Source: Comamonadaceae bacterium PBBC2
GTDB taxonomy: Bacteria; Pseudomonadota; Gammaproteobacteria; Burkholderiales; Burkholderiaceae_C
Direction of reading: 5' to 3'
DNA: 62,680 nt
Assembly (NCBI GenBank): GCA_002255935.1
Contig: NKIO01000014.1
Span: 1 to 62,680 of the forward strand
Shown in pieces: positions 7,743 to 15,653 of this stretch. Within the stretch, counting starts at the first letter, position 1, and every line of letters begins with the position of its first letter. The notes beneath the pieces were generated by a model, which was not told where the DNA came from, made no database searches, and was given only the letters and a program-made list of their open reading frames with translations. The translations under genes and the position numbers were made by a program.

Positions 7743-8735
7743 ATGTTGAATGCCCCGCTTGCCACCTTGACCCGGTGGGCGCTTTGTCTGTGCGCGGTGA
7801 GCGCACTGTCGGCTGTGGCGCAAAGCACGCCTGTGGGCCGGGTCTATGTGTCCAACGAAAAGGACAACCAGATCGTGGTGTTCGATGCGCAGGGCCAAAA
7901 CCCGGAGCGCATTGCGGTGTGCCCCCGCCCGCGCGACATGAAGTTCAGTGCCGATGGCGCCCGCATTTTGGTCATCTGTGGCGACAGCAACCAACTGGCT
8001 TGGGTCGATTTGGCGCAGAAAAAAATGGTGGGCACCATGCCTTTGGGTGAGAGCCCCGAGATGTTTGCGCTCTCGCCCGACGGCAAAACCGCGTACGTGA
8101 CGGTCGAAGACGACAGCGCCTTGATCGCCTACGACTTGGCCTCGAAAAAGAAACTTTTCGAAGTCAAAACCGGTGGCGAGCCCGAAGGCGTTTGGGTCAC
8201 GCCCGATGGTCGTTACGCCTACGTCACGTCCGAGGTGGCCAATGTGGTTCACCGCATCGACCTGCAGCAAAAGAAGGTCGTGCAGAACATCAAGGTGGGC
8301 AACCGGCCACGTCGCTTTTCGCTCTCAGCCGATGGCAAAGAGCTGTGGGTGAGCAACGAGATGGGCGCCAGCGTCAGTGTGATCGACACCGGCACGCAGC
8401 AGGTCAAGGCCACCGTGCCTTTTCAGATTGCGGGCATGCGGGCCACCGACATCACCCCGGTGGCGCTGGTGCACAGCCCCGATGGCCGCAGCGTTTGGGT
8501 CAGCCTGGGCCGGGCCAACCACGTGGCCGAAGTCGATGCGGCCAGCAAACAAGTCAAGCGCACCGTGCTGGTGGGCAAGCGGGCCTGGGGTTTGGCGCTC
8601 AACAAAAGCGGCTCCCAGCTGTATGTGGCCAACGGCTTATCGGACGACATGACCCTGGTCGACACCGCCCAAGGCAAAGCGGTGCGCAGCGTGGCAGCCG
8701 GTCGCGTGCCGCACACGGTGCTGGTTCGGGAGTGA
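7743..8735 (+). CDS. YVTN beta-propeller protein, PQQ-catabolism-associated
   Basis: The 330-residue product has a signal peptide (about 1-28) followed by seven or so YVTN-type blades, for example GRVYVSNEKDNQIVVFDAQG, KTAYVTVEDDSALIAYD and RYAYVTSEVANVVHRID. It resembles the beta-propeller class found in PQQ alcohol dehydrogenase clusters. The role is unknown; a periplasmic scaffold or chaperone for the quinoprotein system is plausible. I start at 7743 because of the ribosome site CAGGAGACC; upstream in-frame sequence overlaps the promoter. The stop overlaps the next start by one base. Confidence 0.88.
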   Translation: MLNAPLATLTRWALCLCAVSALSAVAQSTPVGRVYVSNEKDNQIVVFDAQGQNPERIAVCPRPRDMKFSADGARILVICGDSNQLAWVDLAQKKMVGTMPLGESPEMFALSPDGKTAYVTVEDDSALIAYDLASKKKLFEVKTGGEPEGVWVTPDGRYAYVTSEVANVVHRIDLQQKKVVQNIKVGNRPRRFSLSADGKELWVSNEMGASVSVIDTGTQQVKATVPFQIAGMRATDITPVALVHSPDGRSVWVSLGRANHVAEVDAASKQVKRTVLVGKRAWGLALNKSGSQLYVANGLSDDMTLVDTAQGKAVRSVAAGRVPHTVLVRE

Positions 8736-9937
8736 TGATGCGTTTTTTCAAAACCCTGTTTGTGATGTGTTGGGCGCTGTGCGGTGCGGCACAGGCTGCC
8801 ACTCCGGTGGCCGCCAAATCCTCGGCCGCCTTGCAGGTGGCGGTGGTCTCGGTGGCCGACGATGAGCGCTACCAGCCCCGGCGGGTGGAGAAGCGCTGGC
8901 TAGGCCAATCCACGGGGCGCTTGATCACCGCAGCACGTTTGGGTCTGGACGATGCCCAGGTGGAACTGCAAGACGCAGGTTTGAGCGTGCGTTTGCGCGA
9001 GGTGGTGGCCGACAATGAAGCGGCACTCTTAGCCAGCCTGCAGCAATTGCAAAACGACAAAGTCGCTTACTGGGTGCTCGACCTGCCCGATGCCCTGATG
9101 CCGCAGGCCTTGCAGGCGGCGCAAAAGGCGGGGGCTTTGGCCATCAATGCCAGCAGCCCGCTCGATGCTTTGCGCGCGCAGTCGTGTGGCGCCGTGTCCG
9201 TACTGCACACCTACCCGAGCCAAAGCATGTTGGCCGATGCCTTGGCGCAATTTTTGGCGGCCAAGTCCTGGAAACAGGTGCTCGTCTTGCAAGGGGCCAA
9301 GCCTGCCGATGCTTTGCTGATCCAGGCTTGGCAGCGTGCAGGCAAGCGCTATGGCCTCAAGACCACCGAGACCAAAACCTTCAAGCTCAGCGGCGACCCG
9401 CGCGAGCGCGATGCGGCCAACCCCAAGCTCTTGACCAGCGAACGCAACCACGAGGTGGTGGCGGTCTGGGACAGCGAAGGGGAGTTCGCCCGCAGCCTGG
9501 TCTATGCCACGCAATGGCCCCGGCCTGTGATCGGCAGCAGTGGCCTCACGCCACTGGCCTGGCATGCCCAGTGGGAGCGCTATGGCGGCCCACAGCTCAA
9601 CCGCCGCTTTGTGAAACTGGCCCAGCGCCCCATGACCGGTCAAGATTGGGCGGCCTGGATGGGCATCAAGACCTTGGTGGCGGCCTGGGTGGCCGAGCCC
9701 AAGGGCACGCCGGCCAGTTTGGCTGCGCGTTTGCGTTCCGGCCAAATGCCAATCGATGGCTTCAAAGGCATCCCCCTGAGTTACCGCGCCTGGGACGGTC
9801 AGTTGCGCCAACCGGTGCTGCTGGCCCATGCCGATGGCGTGGTGCAGACCGCGCCGGTGGAAGGGGTCTTGCACCCCACCGACAACCTCGACACCTTGGG
9901 TGTGGATGACAAGGAAAGCCCATGCAAAGCACGCTGA
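8735..9937 (+). CDS. ABC-type substrate-binding protein, PQQ alcohol dehydrogenase-associated
   Basis: This 400-residue periplasmic protein has a signal peptide (cleavage near residue 22, AAQA-AT) and a type I periplasmic-binding fold. It resembles the binding-protein class specific to PQQ alcohol dehydrogenase clusters. The long frame upstream of 8735 is a shadow of the propeller gene; the real start overlaps its stop (TGATG) and has GGGAG in front. It overlaps the permease gene by 16 bases. The ligand is unknown, and the partner permease is of the export type, so ordinary import is not certain. Confidence 0.85.
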   Translation: MMRFFKTLFVMCWALCGAAQAATPVAAKSSAALQVAVVSVADDERYQPRRVEKRWLGQSTGRLITAARLGLDDAQVELQDAGLSVRLREVVADNEAALLASLQQLQNDKVAYWVLDLPDALMPQALQAAQKAGALAINASSPLDALRAQSCGAVSVLHTYPSQSMLADALAQFLAAKSWKQVLVLQGAKPADALLIQAWQRAGKRYGLKTTETKTFKLSGDPRERDAANPKLLTSERNHEVVAVWDSEGEFARSLVYATQWPRPVIGSSGLTPLAWHAQWERYGGPQLNRRFVKLAQRPMTGQDWAAWMGIKTLVAAWVAEPKGTPASLAARLRSGQMPIDGFKGIPLSYRAWDGQLRQPVLLAHADGVVQTAPVEGVLHPTDNLDTLGVDDKESPCKAR

Positions 9938-10740
9938 ACTTCGCACACCTGGGGCGTGCCGCACGCGCCGTGGTGGGCCGCGAGATCCACAAATTCTTGC
10001 GCCAGCCGGCGCGCTTGGCGTCGGCACTGGTGCGGCCTTTGCTGTGGTTTGTGGTGTTTGCCACCGGTTTTCACAATGTGTTTGGCGTGTCCATCATCCC
10101 GCCGTATGAGACCTACATCGAATACAAGGTGTACATGCTGCCCGGCCTGCTGGGCATGATCGCCTTGTTCAACGGCATGCAAAGTTCGCTGTCCCTCGTC
10201 TACGACCGCGAAATGGGCCTCATGCGCTTGTTGCTCACGGCGCCGCTCAACCGCGCCTGGTTGCTGGGCTTTAAGCTCTTGGCGGGCACCAGTTTGTCGA
10301 TGCTGCAAATGCTGGCGTTCTTGCTGGTCGCGGCGCTGCTGGGCGTGGAGGTCGAGTGGCTGCATGCTTTGCTGGCGCTGCCCACCTTGATGCTGGCGGC
10401 GGTGCTCATGGCCTCCATGGGCCTGGTCTTGTCGGTCCATGTGCGGCAATTGGAGAACTTCGCCGGGGCCATGAACTTTGTGATCTTCCCGATGTTCTTC
10501 ATCAGCTCGGCCCTGTACCCGCTGTGGAAGTTCGAAGAGGCTGGGGCCTGGTGGCTTTACCAACTGGCGCAAATCAACCCCTTTACGCAAGCGGTGGAAA
10601 CCATGCGCTTTGCCTTGCACGGGCAGCTGTACGGCATGGGCTTGCTGTACGGGGTGCTGGGCACCTTGGTGTTTTTTGGCTTGGCGGTGCGCGGCTACGA
10701 CCCGCAGCGCGGCTGGATGCGCGCGCGCGGCGTGGCATGA
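9922..10740 (+). CDS. ABC-2 type permease, PQQ-dehydrogenase-associated
   Basis: A 272-residue membrane protein with six predicted spans and the ABC-2 pattern, including the conserved PGLLGMIALFNGMQSS segment and the FPMFFISSALYPLW loop. ABC-2 permeases usually export. The matching ATPase is the divergent gene at 5848-6579. Coding starts inside the end of the binding-protein gene and is followed closely by the SoxYZ-like gene, so the set is one operon. Confidence 0.87.
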   Translation: MQSTLNFAHLGRAARAVVGREIHKFLRQPARLASALVRPLLWFVVFATGFHNVFGVSIIPPYETYIEYKVYMLPGLLGMIALFNGMQSSLSLVYDREMGLMRLLLTAPLNRAWLLGFKLLAGTSLSMLQMLAFLLVAALLGVEVEWLHALLALPTLMLAAVLMASMGLVLSVHVRQLENFAGAMNFVIFPMFFISSALYPLWKFEEAGAWWLYQLAQINPFTQAVETMRFALHGQLYGMGLLYGVLGTLVFFGLAVRGYDPQRGWMRARGVA

Positions 10741-10750
10741 AAGGACGGCC

Positions 10751-11560
10751 ATGAAACAACCTGCACTTTCGCGGCGGCAATGCCTGCAAACTTGGGGCGG
10801 CTTGTGGGCTGCGGCCCTGGCCCCGACTGCATGGTCGCAAGACCCGACAGGCGGTGACACGCTGGGCTCGATGCAGTGGCCGGTGATCCGCCGCAAGTTC
10901 ATGGCCATGGCGCCATTCGCTTTGAGCGAAGACGTGATCGTCAAGGGGCCGGAGTTTGCCGAGGACGCCATGAACGTGCCGATCTGGATCGATGCACGTG
11001 CCTTGCAACTCAGCATGGGGCCGATCGACCGCATCGTGGTGGTGGCCGACCGCAACCCGATTCAGCATGTGCTCGACTTTGAGCCCTTGGGCAGTTGGCC
11101 GGTGCTGGCGTTTCGCATCCGCATGGAGCAAGGCTCGCCCGTGCGGGCTTTGGTCAAGATGAAAGATGGCCGCTGGTTTGTGGGGCAGACTTGGGTCAAC
11201 GCCGCTGGCGGCGGCTGCACCGTGCCGGGCGCCACCCGCGCAGATGGGTCTTGGAGCCGCACCCTGAACCAGGTGCAGGCACGGGTGTTTCGCAATGTGC
11301 TGGACGGCGGCACCCGCTTGCGTCTGCGCGTGATGCACCCCATGGACACCGGTTTGGTCAATGGCATTCCGGCCTTCCACATCGAGCAATTGGAATTGCG
11401 TGATGCCCAGGACACCGCTGTGTGGCGCTTGCATTTGCATGAGCCGGTCTCGGAGAACCCCTTGATCACACTGGAGCTGGGCGATCAACCCCAGGGGCCT
11501 TGGCGCTTGACGGGCCGCGACAACAACGGCAACCGCATCGACGAGAGGCTCAAGGCATGA
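10751..11560 (+). CDS. SoxYZ-like carrier protein, quinoprotein dehydrogenase-associated
   Basis: This 269-residue protein fuses a SoxY-like N-terminal half (after a signal with SRRQCLQTWGG, about 8-18) to a SoxZ-like C-terminal half (VRLRVMHPMDTGL onward). In SoxY the sulfur carrier is a C-terminal GGCGG cysteine. Here the corresponding place reads AAGGGCTVPG with Cys at about 156, in the linker between the halves. The family is recognised in PQQ dehydrogenase clusters; the carried group is not known. It overlaps the metallo-hydrolase gene by four bases. Confidence 0.85.
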   Translation: MKQPALSRRQCLQTWGGLWAAALAPTAWSQDPTGGDTLGSMQWPVIRRKFMAMAPFALSEDVIVKGPEFAEDAMNVPIWIDARALQLSMGPIDRIVVVADRNPIQHVLDFEPLGSWPVLAFRIRMEQGSPVRALVKMKDGRWFVGQTWVNAAGGGCTVPGATRADGSWSRTLNQVQARVFRNVLDGGTRLRLRVMHPMDTGLVNGIPAFHIEQLELRDAQDTAVWRLHLHEPVSENPLITLELGDQPQGPWRLTGRDNNGNRIDERLKA

Positions 11561-12531
11561 GCTGGCGCAAGGCCTGGGCGCTGGGCTGGACGGTCTGTGC
11601 GGCTTGGGCCCAGGCGGCCGATTTGTCCGCAGGCGATTACCAGTTGCAGCCCCGCGCCATTGCGGCGCAGACCTGGGTGATCGAAGGGGCGGTCGAAGAC
11701 TTCAGCCGGGCGAACGGCTGCAACATCATCAACACCGGTTTCATCGCCAGCGATGCGGGCGTGCTGGTGATCAACACCGGCCCCTCCTGGCTGTATGGCC
11801 AGCAGCAGCGTGCGGCCATCGCACGCACCGTGCCGCAAAAACCCAGCCGTGTGGTCGCGCTGAATTTGCACCCGGACTATTTCTTGGGCAACCAGGCTTG
11901 GGCCGATCTGCCCCTGCAGGCGCTGGTCGGGTCGATGGCGGGCATGCAAGCCGAGGGCAAGGCCTACGAGGACAACCTGTACCGACTGTGTGGCGACTGG
12001 ATGAAGGGCACCGAGTTCACCCCCGCCCGGCAAAGCCTGAGCCCGGGCCGCCAGGACTGGGGCGGCCACCGGCTGGAGTGGGTGCGTCTGGAAGGCCACA
12101 CGGGCGACGACTTGCTTCTGATTGACCACAGCACCGGGGTCTTGTTTGCCGGGGGGCTCGTGTTTGCCGATCGGGTGCCCACCGCCCCCCATGCGCGCCT
12201 GCTGCCCTGGATGCGCAGCTTGCGCACAGTCCAAGGCTGGATCGACCAGGGCCTGGTGCGCACCGTGGTGCCCAGCCACGGGCCGGTTCACACCGGCCGC
12301 AAGGGGGTGGACCAGACGCTCGACTGGCTGCAGTGGCTGCACGAGCGTCTGCAAAACAGTGCGGCGCAAGGCTTGGATTTGTCCGAGGTCTTGCGCTTGC
12401 CCATTCCCCCGCGCTTTGCGGCGTGGGCCGCCATGCCCGCCGAATACGTCCGCAGCGTGACCTACCTGTTTCCGCACTACGAAAACGAACAGTTGGCACG
12501 GCCTTCTGTACCGGCTGCCACAGGCCGTTGA
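11557..12531 (+). CDS. Quinoprotein relay system metallo-hydrolase (MBL fold)
   Basis: The 324-residue secreted protein (signal about 1-21) has a metallo-beta-lactamase fold related to SoxH. The usual HxHxDH zinc motif is altered to NLHPDY (about 103-108), so only one His and the Asp remain. Later ligands EGHTGDD and PSHGP are present. Either the family uses a different metal set or this copy has lost hydrolase activity. It is the last gene of the operon 7743-12531 and pairs with a second, distinct family member at 23688. Confidence 0.83.
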   Translation: MSWRKAWALGWTVCAAWAQAADLSAGDYQLQPRAIAAQTWVIEGAVEDFSRANGCNIINTGFIASDAGVLVINTGPSWLYGQQQRAAIARTVPQKPSRVVALNLHPDYFLGNQAWADLPLQALVGSMAGMQAEGKAYEDNLYRLCGDWMKGTEFTPARQSLSPGRQDWGGHRLEWVRLEGHTGDDLLLIDHSTGVLFAGGLVFADRVPTAPHARLLPWMRSLRTVQGWIDQGLVRTVVPSHGPVHTGRKGVDQTLDWLQWLHERLQNSAAQGLDLSEVLRLPIPPRFAAWAAMPAEYVRSVTYLFPHYENEQLARPSVPAATGR

Positions 12532-12587
12532 TCCAAAGTTGAACACTGTCACAGCCTGGGCAGTCCGATGTCCCGGCCAAGCGTGGC

Positions 12588-12612
12588 AATCCCCGTGTTT
12601 TTTCAGGGGATT
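12588..12612. other. Inverted repeat between relay operon and alcohol dehydrogenase
   Basis: AATCCCC and GGGGATT form seven-base arms around an 11-base loop, followed by TTTTG. It may be a weak terminator for the upstream operon, or a binding site, since it ends about 40 bases before the sigma-54 promoter. The half-site-like word TGTCACA at 12547-12553 lies further upstream. Confidence 0.4.
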
Positions 12613-12649
12613 TTGTTCGGGTAATTACTTAGGCGATGGGGACTTGAGG

Positions 12650-12666
12650 TTGGCACGCATTTTGCG
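12650..12666 (+). promoter_or_regulatory. Sigma-54 promoter of the PQQ alcohol dehydrogenase
   Basis: TTGGCACG-CATT-TTGCG matches the full -24/-12 consensus (YTGGCACG-N4-TTGC). Transcription would start near 12677, giving a leader of about 88 bases before the GTG start at 12765. This is one of the two best matches in the window. Confidence 0.82.
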
Positions 12667-12764
12667 GAAATGAAACCCGACGCATTGCTGAGTGTCCGCA
12701 TGGGGCCTTTGCGAATCGTTCAATTTCCTCAATGCTCTGACCGTTCTATACAGGAGACATCCAC

Positions 12765-14483
12765 GTGAAACAAAAATTATTGAGCCTGCTCGTCATGATG
12801 GCTGCTGCCCAAGTCGGCGCCCAAGTGACCAACGACATGATCGCCAAAGATGCGGCCACCACCAACGACGTTCTGTCTTGGGGCCTGGGCACGCAAGGCC
12901 AACGCTACTCGCCATTGACCGACGTCAATGCCAAGAGCATCAACAAGCTGGTGCCCGTGTGGTCCATGTCTTTCGGTGGTGAAAAGCAGCGCGGTCAGCA
13001 ATCACAGCCGCTGGTGCACAACGGCAAGATGTTCGTCACCGCTTCGTACTCCCGTATTTTTGCTGTCGACGCCAAGTCCGGCAAAAAACTCTGGAAGTAC
13101 GAGCACCGTCTGCCCGAAGGCATCATGCCTTGCTGCGACGTGATCAACCGCGGTGCCGCCCTGTATGACAACCTGGTGATCTTCGGCACCTTGGACGCCC
13201 AATTGGTGGCCTTGGACCAAAACACCGGCAAAGTGGTTTGGCGTGAAAAGATTGACGACTACACCGCAGGCTACAGCTACACCGCAGCCCCTCTGATCGC
13301 TGACGGTTTGCTCTTGACCGGTGTGTCCGGTGGCGAATTCGGTGTGATCGGTCGCGTGGAAGCGCGTGACCCCAAGACCGGCAAGATGGTTTGGACACGT
13401 CCTGTGGTCGAAGGCCACATGGGCTACAAAGACGGCAAGGAAAACGGCATCTCCGGTACCACCAACGCCACCTGGCCTGGCGACACCTGGAAGACCGGCG
13501 GCGCAGCCACCTGGTTGGGCGGCACCTACGATGCCAAGACCGGTTTGGCCTACTTCGGCACCGGCAACCCTGGCCCCTGGAACAGCCACCTGCGCAAGGG
13601 TGACAACCTGTACTCCACCTCCACCGTCGCCATCGACGTGAAGACCGGCAAGATTGTCTGGAGCTACCAAAACACCCCCAACGACGGCTGGGACTATGAC
13701 GGTGTGAATGAGTTCATCACCTTCGACATGGACGGCAAACGCATGGGCGGCAAAGCCGACCGCAACGGTTACTTTTATGTGAACGATGCGACCACCGGCA
13801 AGCTGGTCAACGCCTTCCCCTTCGTGACCAAAACCACTTGGGCCAATGGCATCGACTTGAAGACAGGCCGTCCGAACTTCGTGCCTGAAAACCGTCCTGG
13901 TGACCCCACTGGCGCTGGTGGCGATGGCAACAAGGGCAAATCTGTTTTTGCAGCCCCAGGCTTCCTGGGCGGCAAGAACCAAATGCCCATGGCCTACAGC
14001 CCCAAGACCAACCTGTTCTATGTGCCTTCCAACGAATGGGGCATGGAAATCTGGAACGAACCCGTCACCTACAAAAAAGGCGCGGCTTATCTGGGCGCTG
14101 GCTTCACCATCAAGCCTCTGTACGACGACTACATCGGCTCGCTGCGCGCTGTGAACCCCAAGACCGGCAAGATCGAATGGGAAGTCAAGAACGAAGCGCC
14201 TCTGTGGGGCGGTGTCTTGGTCGCTGGCGATCTGGTCTTCTGGGGCACACCTGAGGGCTACCTGAAAGCCGCTGACGCCAAGTCCGGCAAAGTGGTGTGG
14301 CAATTCCAGACAGGCTCTGGCATTGTGGCGCCTCCCATCACCTGGAAGGAAGGCAACGACCAGTTCGTGTCGGTCGTCTCTGGCTGGGGTGGTGCGGTTC
14401 CGCTGTGGGGCGGTGAAGTGGCCAAGAAGGTCAACTTCCTCGAACAAGGCGGTTCTGTCTGGACCTTCAAGCTGACCAAGTGA
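12765..14483 (+). CDS. PQQ-dependent alcohol dehydrogenase, lanthanide type (PedH/ExaA family)
   Basis: This is a 572-residue periplasmic quinoprotein (signal about 1-19) of the methanol/ethanol dehydrogenase family, without a fused haem domain. It has the adjacent disulfide Cys pair at 123-124, metal ligands Glu191 (GGEFG) and Asn268 (GTGNPGPWN), and catalytic Asp310. Asp312 follows two residues later (WDYDG). That extra Asp is the hallmark of lanthanide-using enzymes; calcium enzymes have Ala or Ser there. The body, for example [10 protein letters not shown] near the N-terminus, is closer to ExaA/PedE/PedH than to methanol dehydrogenase. It starts with GTG behind CAGGAGACA, under a sigma-54 promoter. 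Confidence 0.95.
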   Translation: MKQKLLSLLVMMAAAQVGAQVTNDMIAKDAATTNDVLSWGLGTQGQRYSPLTDVNAKSINKLVPVWSMSFGGEKQRGQQSQPLVHNGKMFVTASYSRIFAVDAKSGKKLWKYEHRLPEGIMPCCDVINRGAALYDNLVIFGTLDAQLVALDQNTGKVVWREKIDDYTAGYSYTAAPLIADGLLLTGVSGGEFGVIGRVEARDPKTGKMVWTRPVVEGHMGYKDGKENGISGTTNATWPGDTWKTGGAATWLGGTYDAKTGLAYFGTGNPGPWNSHLRKGDNLYSTSTVAIDVKTGKIVWSYQNTPNDGWDYDGVNEFITFDMDGKRMGGKADRNGYFYVNDATTGKLVNAFPFVTKTTWANGIDLKTGRPNFVPENRPGDPTGAGGDGNKGKSVFAAPGFLGGKNQMPMAYSPKTNLFYVPSNEWGMEIWNEPVTYKKGAAYLGAGFTIKPLYDDYIGSLRAVNPKTGKIEWEVKNEAPLWGGVLVAGDLVFWGTPEGYLKAADAKSGKVVWQFQTGSGIVAPPITWKEGNDQFVSVVSGWGGAVPLWGGEVAKKVNFLEQGGSVWTFKLTK

Positions 14484-14547
14484 CATTGAAGACATGCCCC
14501 TGAGCCAAGCCGCGCTGGCGGCATCCCAGGGGCATCGTCTTCGAGCC

Positions 14548-15243
14548 ATGGGCTTGACAGCCCTGGCCTTGATTGGAACAGGGGCGGTCATGTGCGCACG
14601 CGCAGATGACCGCCCTTTTTTACGCACCACCCATGCCATGGCGGCAGATGACGACGAGTCTTGGGAGGTTAGCAGCACGCTGGTGGCCAATCGACGCGGC
14701 CAGGCGCTGAGCGTGCAGCTAGAGCACGACCTGTCCGCCACGCAAAGGCTGGAGTTCGAGTGGGGCCGAGCCTCACGCCCGGATGCGCCCGAGCCTGAGC
14801 AGGGCGTGCGTTTGCGCAGCCTGTGGGTGTCTCCCCAAGACCAAGGTTTTGGTTTGGCGACCAAGCTGGGTGTGGAGCCGGGCACCGATGGCATGGGGCC
14901 GAGAAAGCAAGCGCTGGCGGTGATTTCAGTGCCCTTGGCCGATGAACGCTTGTGGCTGCATGCCAATGCAGGTTGGCAGTGGCAACGCAGCGCGGTTTCG
15001 GGCCCCGTTCGTGCCAGTGTCAGCACTGTGGCCGCGCATGGGGTGTGGACACCGCAGCGCTGGGTCTATGCAGAAGCCACACGCACATCGGATGGGCGTG
15101 ACCGTTTGCTGCACCTGGGTGTGCGGCATTGGTTGCACCCTCACAAGCTGGCGCTGGACACCGGTTGGGGCCGGCAAAACGGCGCCGAGCGGCGCGGCGA
15201 TTTTGTCGCCGTCAACCTGAGTTGGTTGGATTTGAATTTTTGA
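14548..15243 (+). CDS. Putative outer-membrane/secreted protein between dehydrogenase and cytochrome
   Basis: No family is recognised. From the ATG at 14548 the product has 231 residues: a signal peptide (MGLTALALIGTGAVMCARA, cleavage before DDRPF) and a body of alternating polar and apolar residues ending WLDLNF. That resembles a small beta-barrel with a terminal aromatic residue. A longer frame starts at 14494, but that ATG sits in the stem of a hairpin (14488-14542). The signal-peptide region also contains what looks like the terminator of the upstream gene (14582-14621). The cytochrome gene follows 21 bases later. Confidence 0.6.
   Translation: MGLTALALIGTGAVMCARADDRPFLRTTHAMAADDDESWEVSSTLVANRRGQALSVQLEHDLSATQRLEFEWGRASRPDAPEPEQGVRLRSLWVSPQDQGFGLATKLGVEPGTDGMGPRKQALAVISVPLADERLWLHANAGWQWQRSAVSGPVRASVSTVAAHGVWTPQRWVYAEATRTSDGRDRLLHLGVRHWLHPHKLALDTGWGRQNGAERRGDFVAVNLSWLDLNF
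14582..14621 (+). terminator. Rho-independent terminator lying inside the next gene's signal-peptide region
   Basis: GGGCGGTCAT (14582-14591) pairs with ATGACCGCCC (14606-14615) around a 14-base loop, followed by six T (14616-14621). It is a textbook terminator, about 100 bases after the dehydrogenase stop. A second hairpin just before it (14488-14502 with 14527-14542, ATGCCCCTG/CAGGGGCAT core) has no T run. Confidence 0.75.
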
Positions 15244-15264
15244 AAACTGGAAAGAGAGCTGAAC

Positions 15265-15582
15265 ATGAAAACACTTCGCATCCTGGCACTTGTGCTGGCT
15301 TTGGGTATGGCGGGCCTGGCCCATGCGGCCGATGGCGACACGTTGCTCAAAGACAGCGGTTGCATGTCTTGCCACGCCAAAGCCGAGAAAGTGGTGGGCC
15401 CCGCGTTTTTGAGCATTGCCGACAAATACCGTGGTGACAAAGATGCCGTGGCCACCTTGGTCCAATCGATCCAAAATGGCTCCAAAGGCAAATGGGGACG
15501 CATGCCCATGCCCCCGCATGCCAGCATCAGCCAGGACGATTTGAAGACCTTGGCCCGCCATGTGTTGGCGATGAAGCCCTGA
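15265..15582 (+). CDS. Small soluble c-type cytochrome (c-551/c-550-like)
   Basis: This 105-residue protein has a signal peptide (about 1-21, AHA-AD), one haem-binding motif CMSCH (33-37) and a methionine ligand in GRMPMPPH near the C-terminus. This is the class I layout of c-551 electron carriers. It probably accepts electrons from the upstream PQQ enzyme or passes them to an oxidase. A ribosome site (GAGAG) precedes the ATG. The sensor kinase gene follows. Confidence 0.9.
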   Translation: MKTLRILALVLALGMAGLAHAADGDTLLKDSGCMSCHAKAEKVVGPAFLSIADKYRGDKDAVATLVQSIQNGSKGKWGRMPMPPHASISQDDLKTLARHVLAMKP

Positions 15583-15653
15583 AGCTTCACGTTTATCTGG
15601 ATTCACAAAACGCCCGTGCAAGCCACAATTTGAGGCATCGCCCAACAGGGCCA

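Noticed and set aside
14494..14547. Earlier ATG (14494) for the putative outer-membrane protein
   Set aside because: The ATG is inside a hairpin stem, and a proper signal peptide begins only at 14548.
13002..15026. Long reverse open frame (674 codons) opposite the PQQ dehydrogenase
   Set aside because: It mirrors the codon pattern of the strongly supported forward gene and has low-complexity His/Gly/Val-rich composition without domains; a GC-driven shadow.
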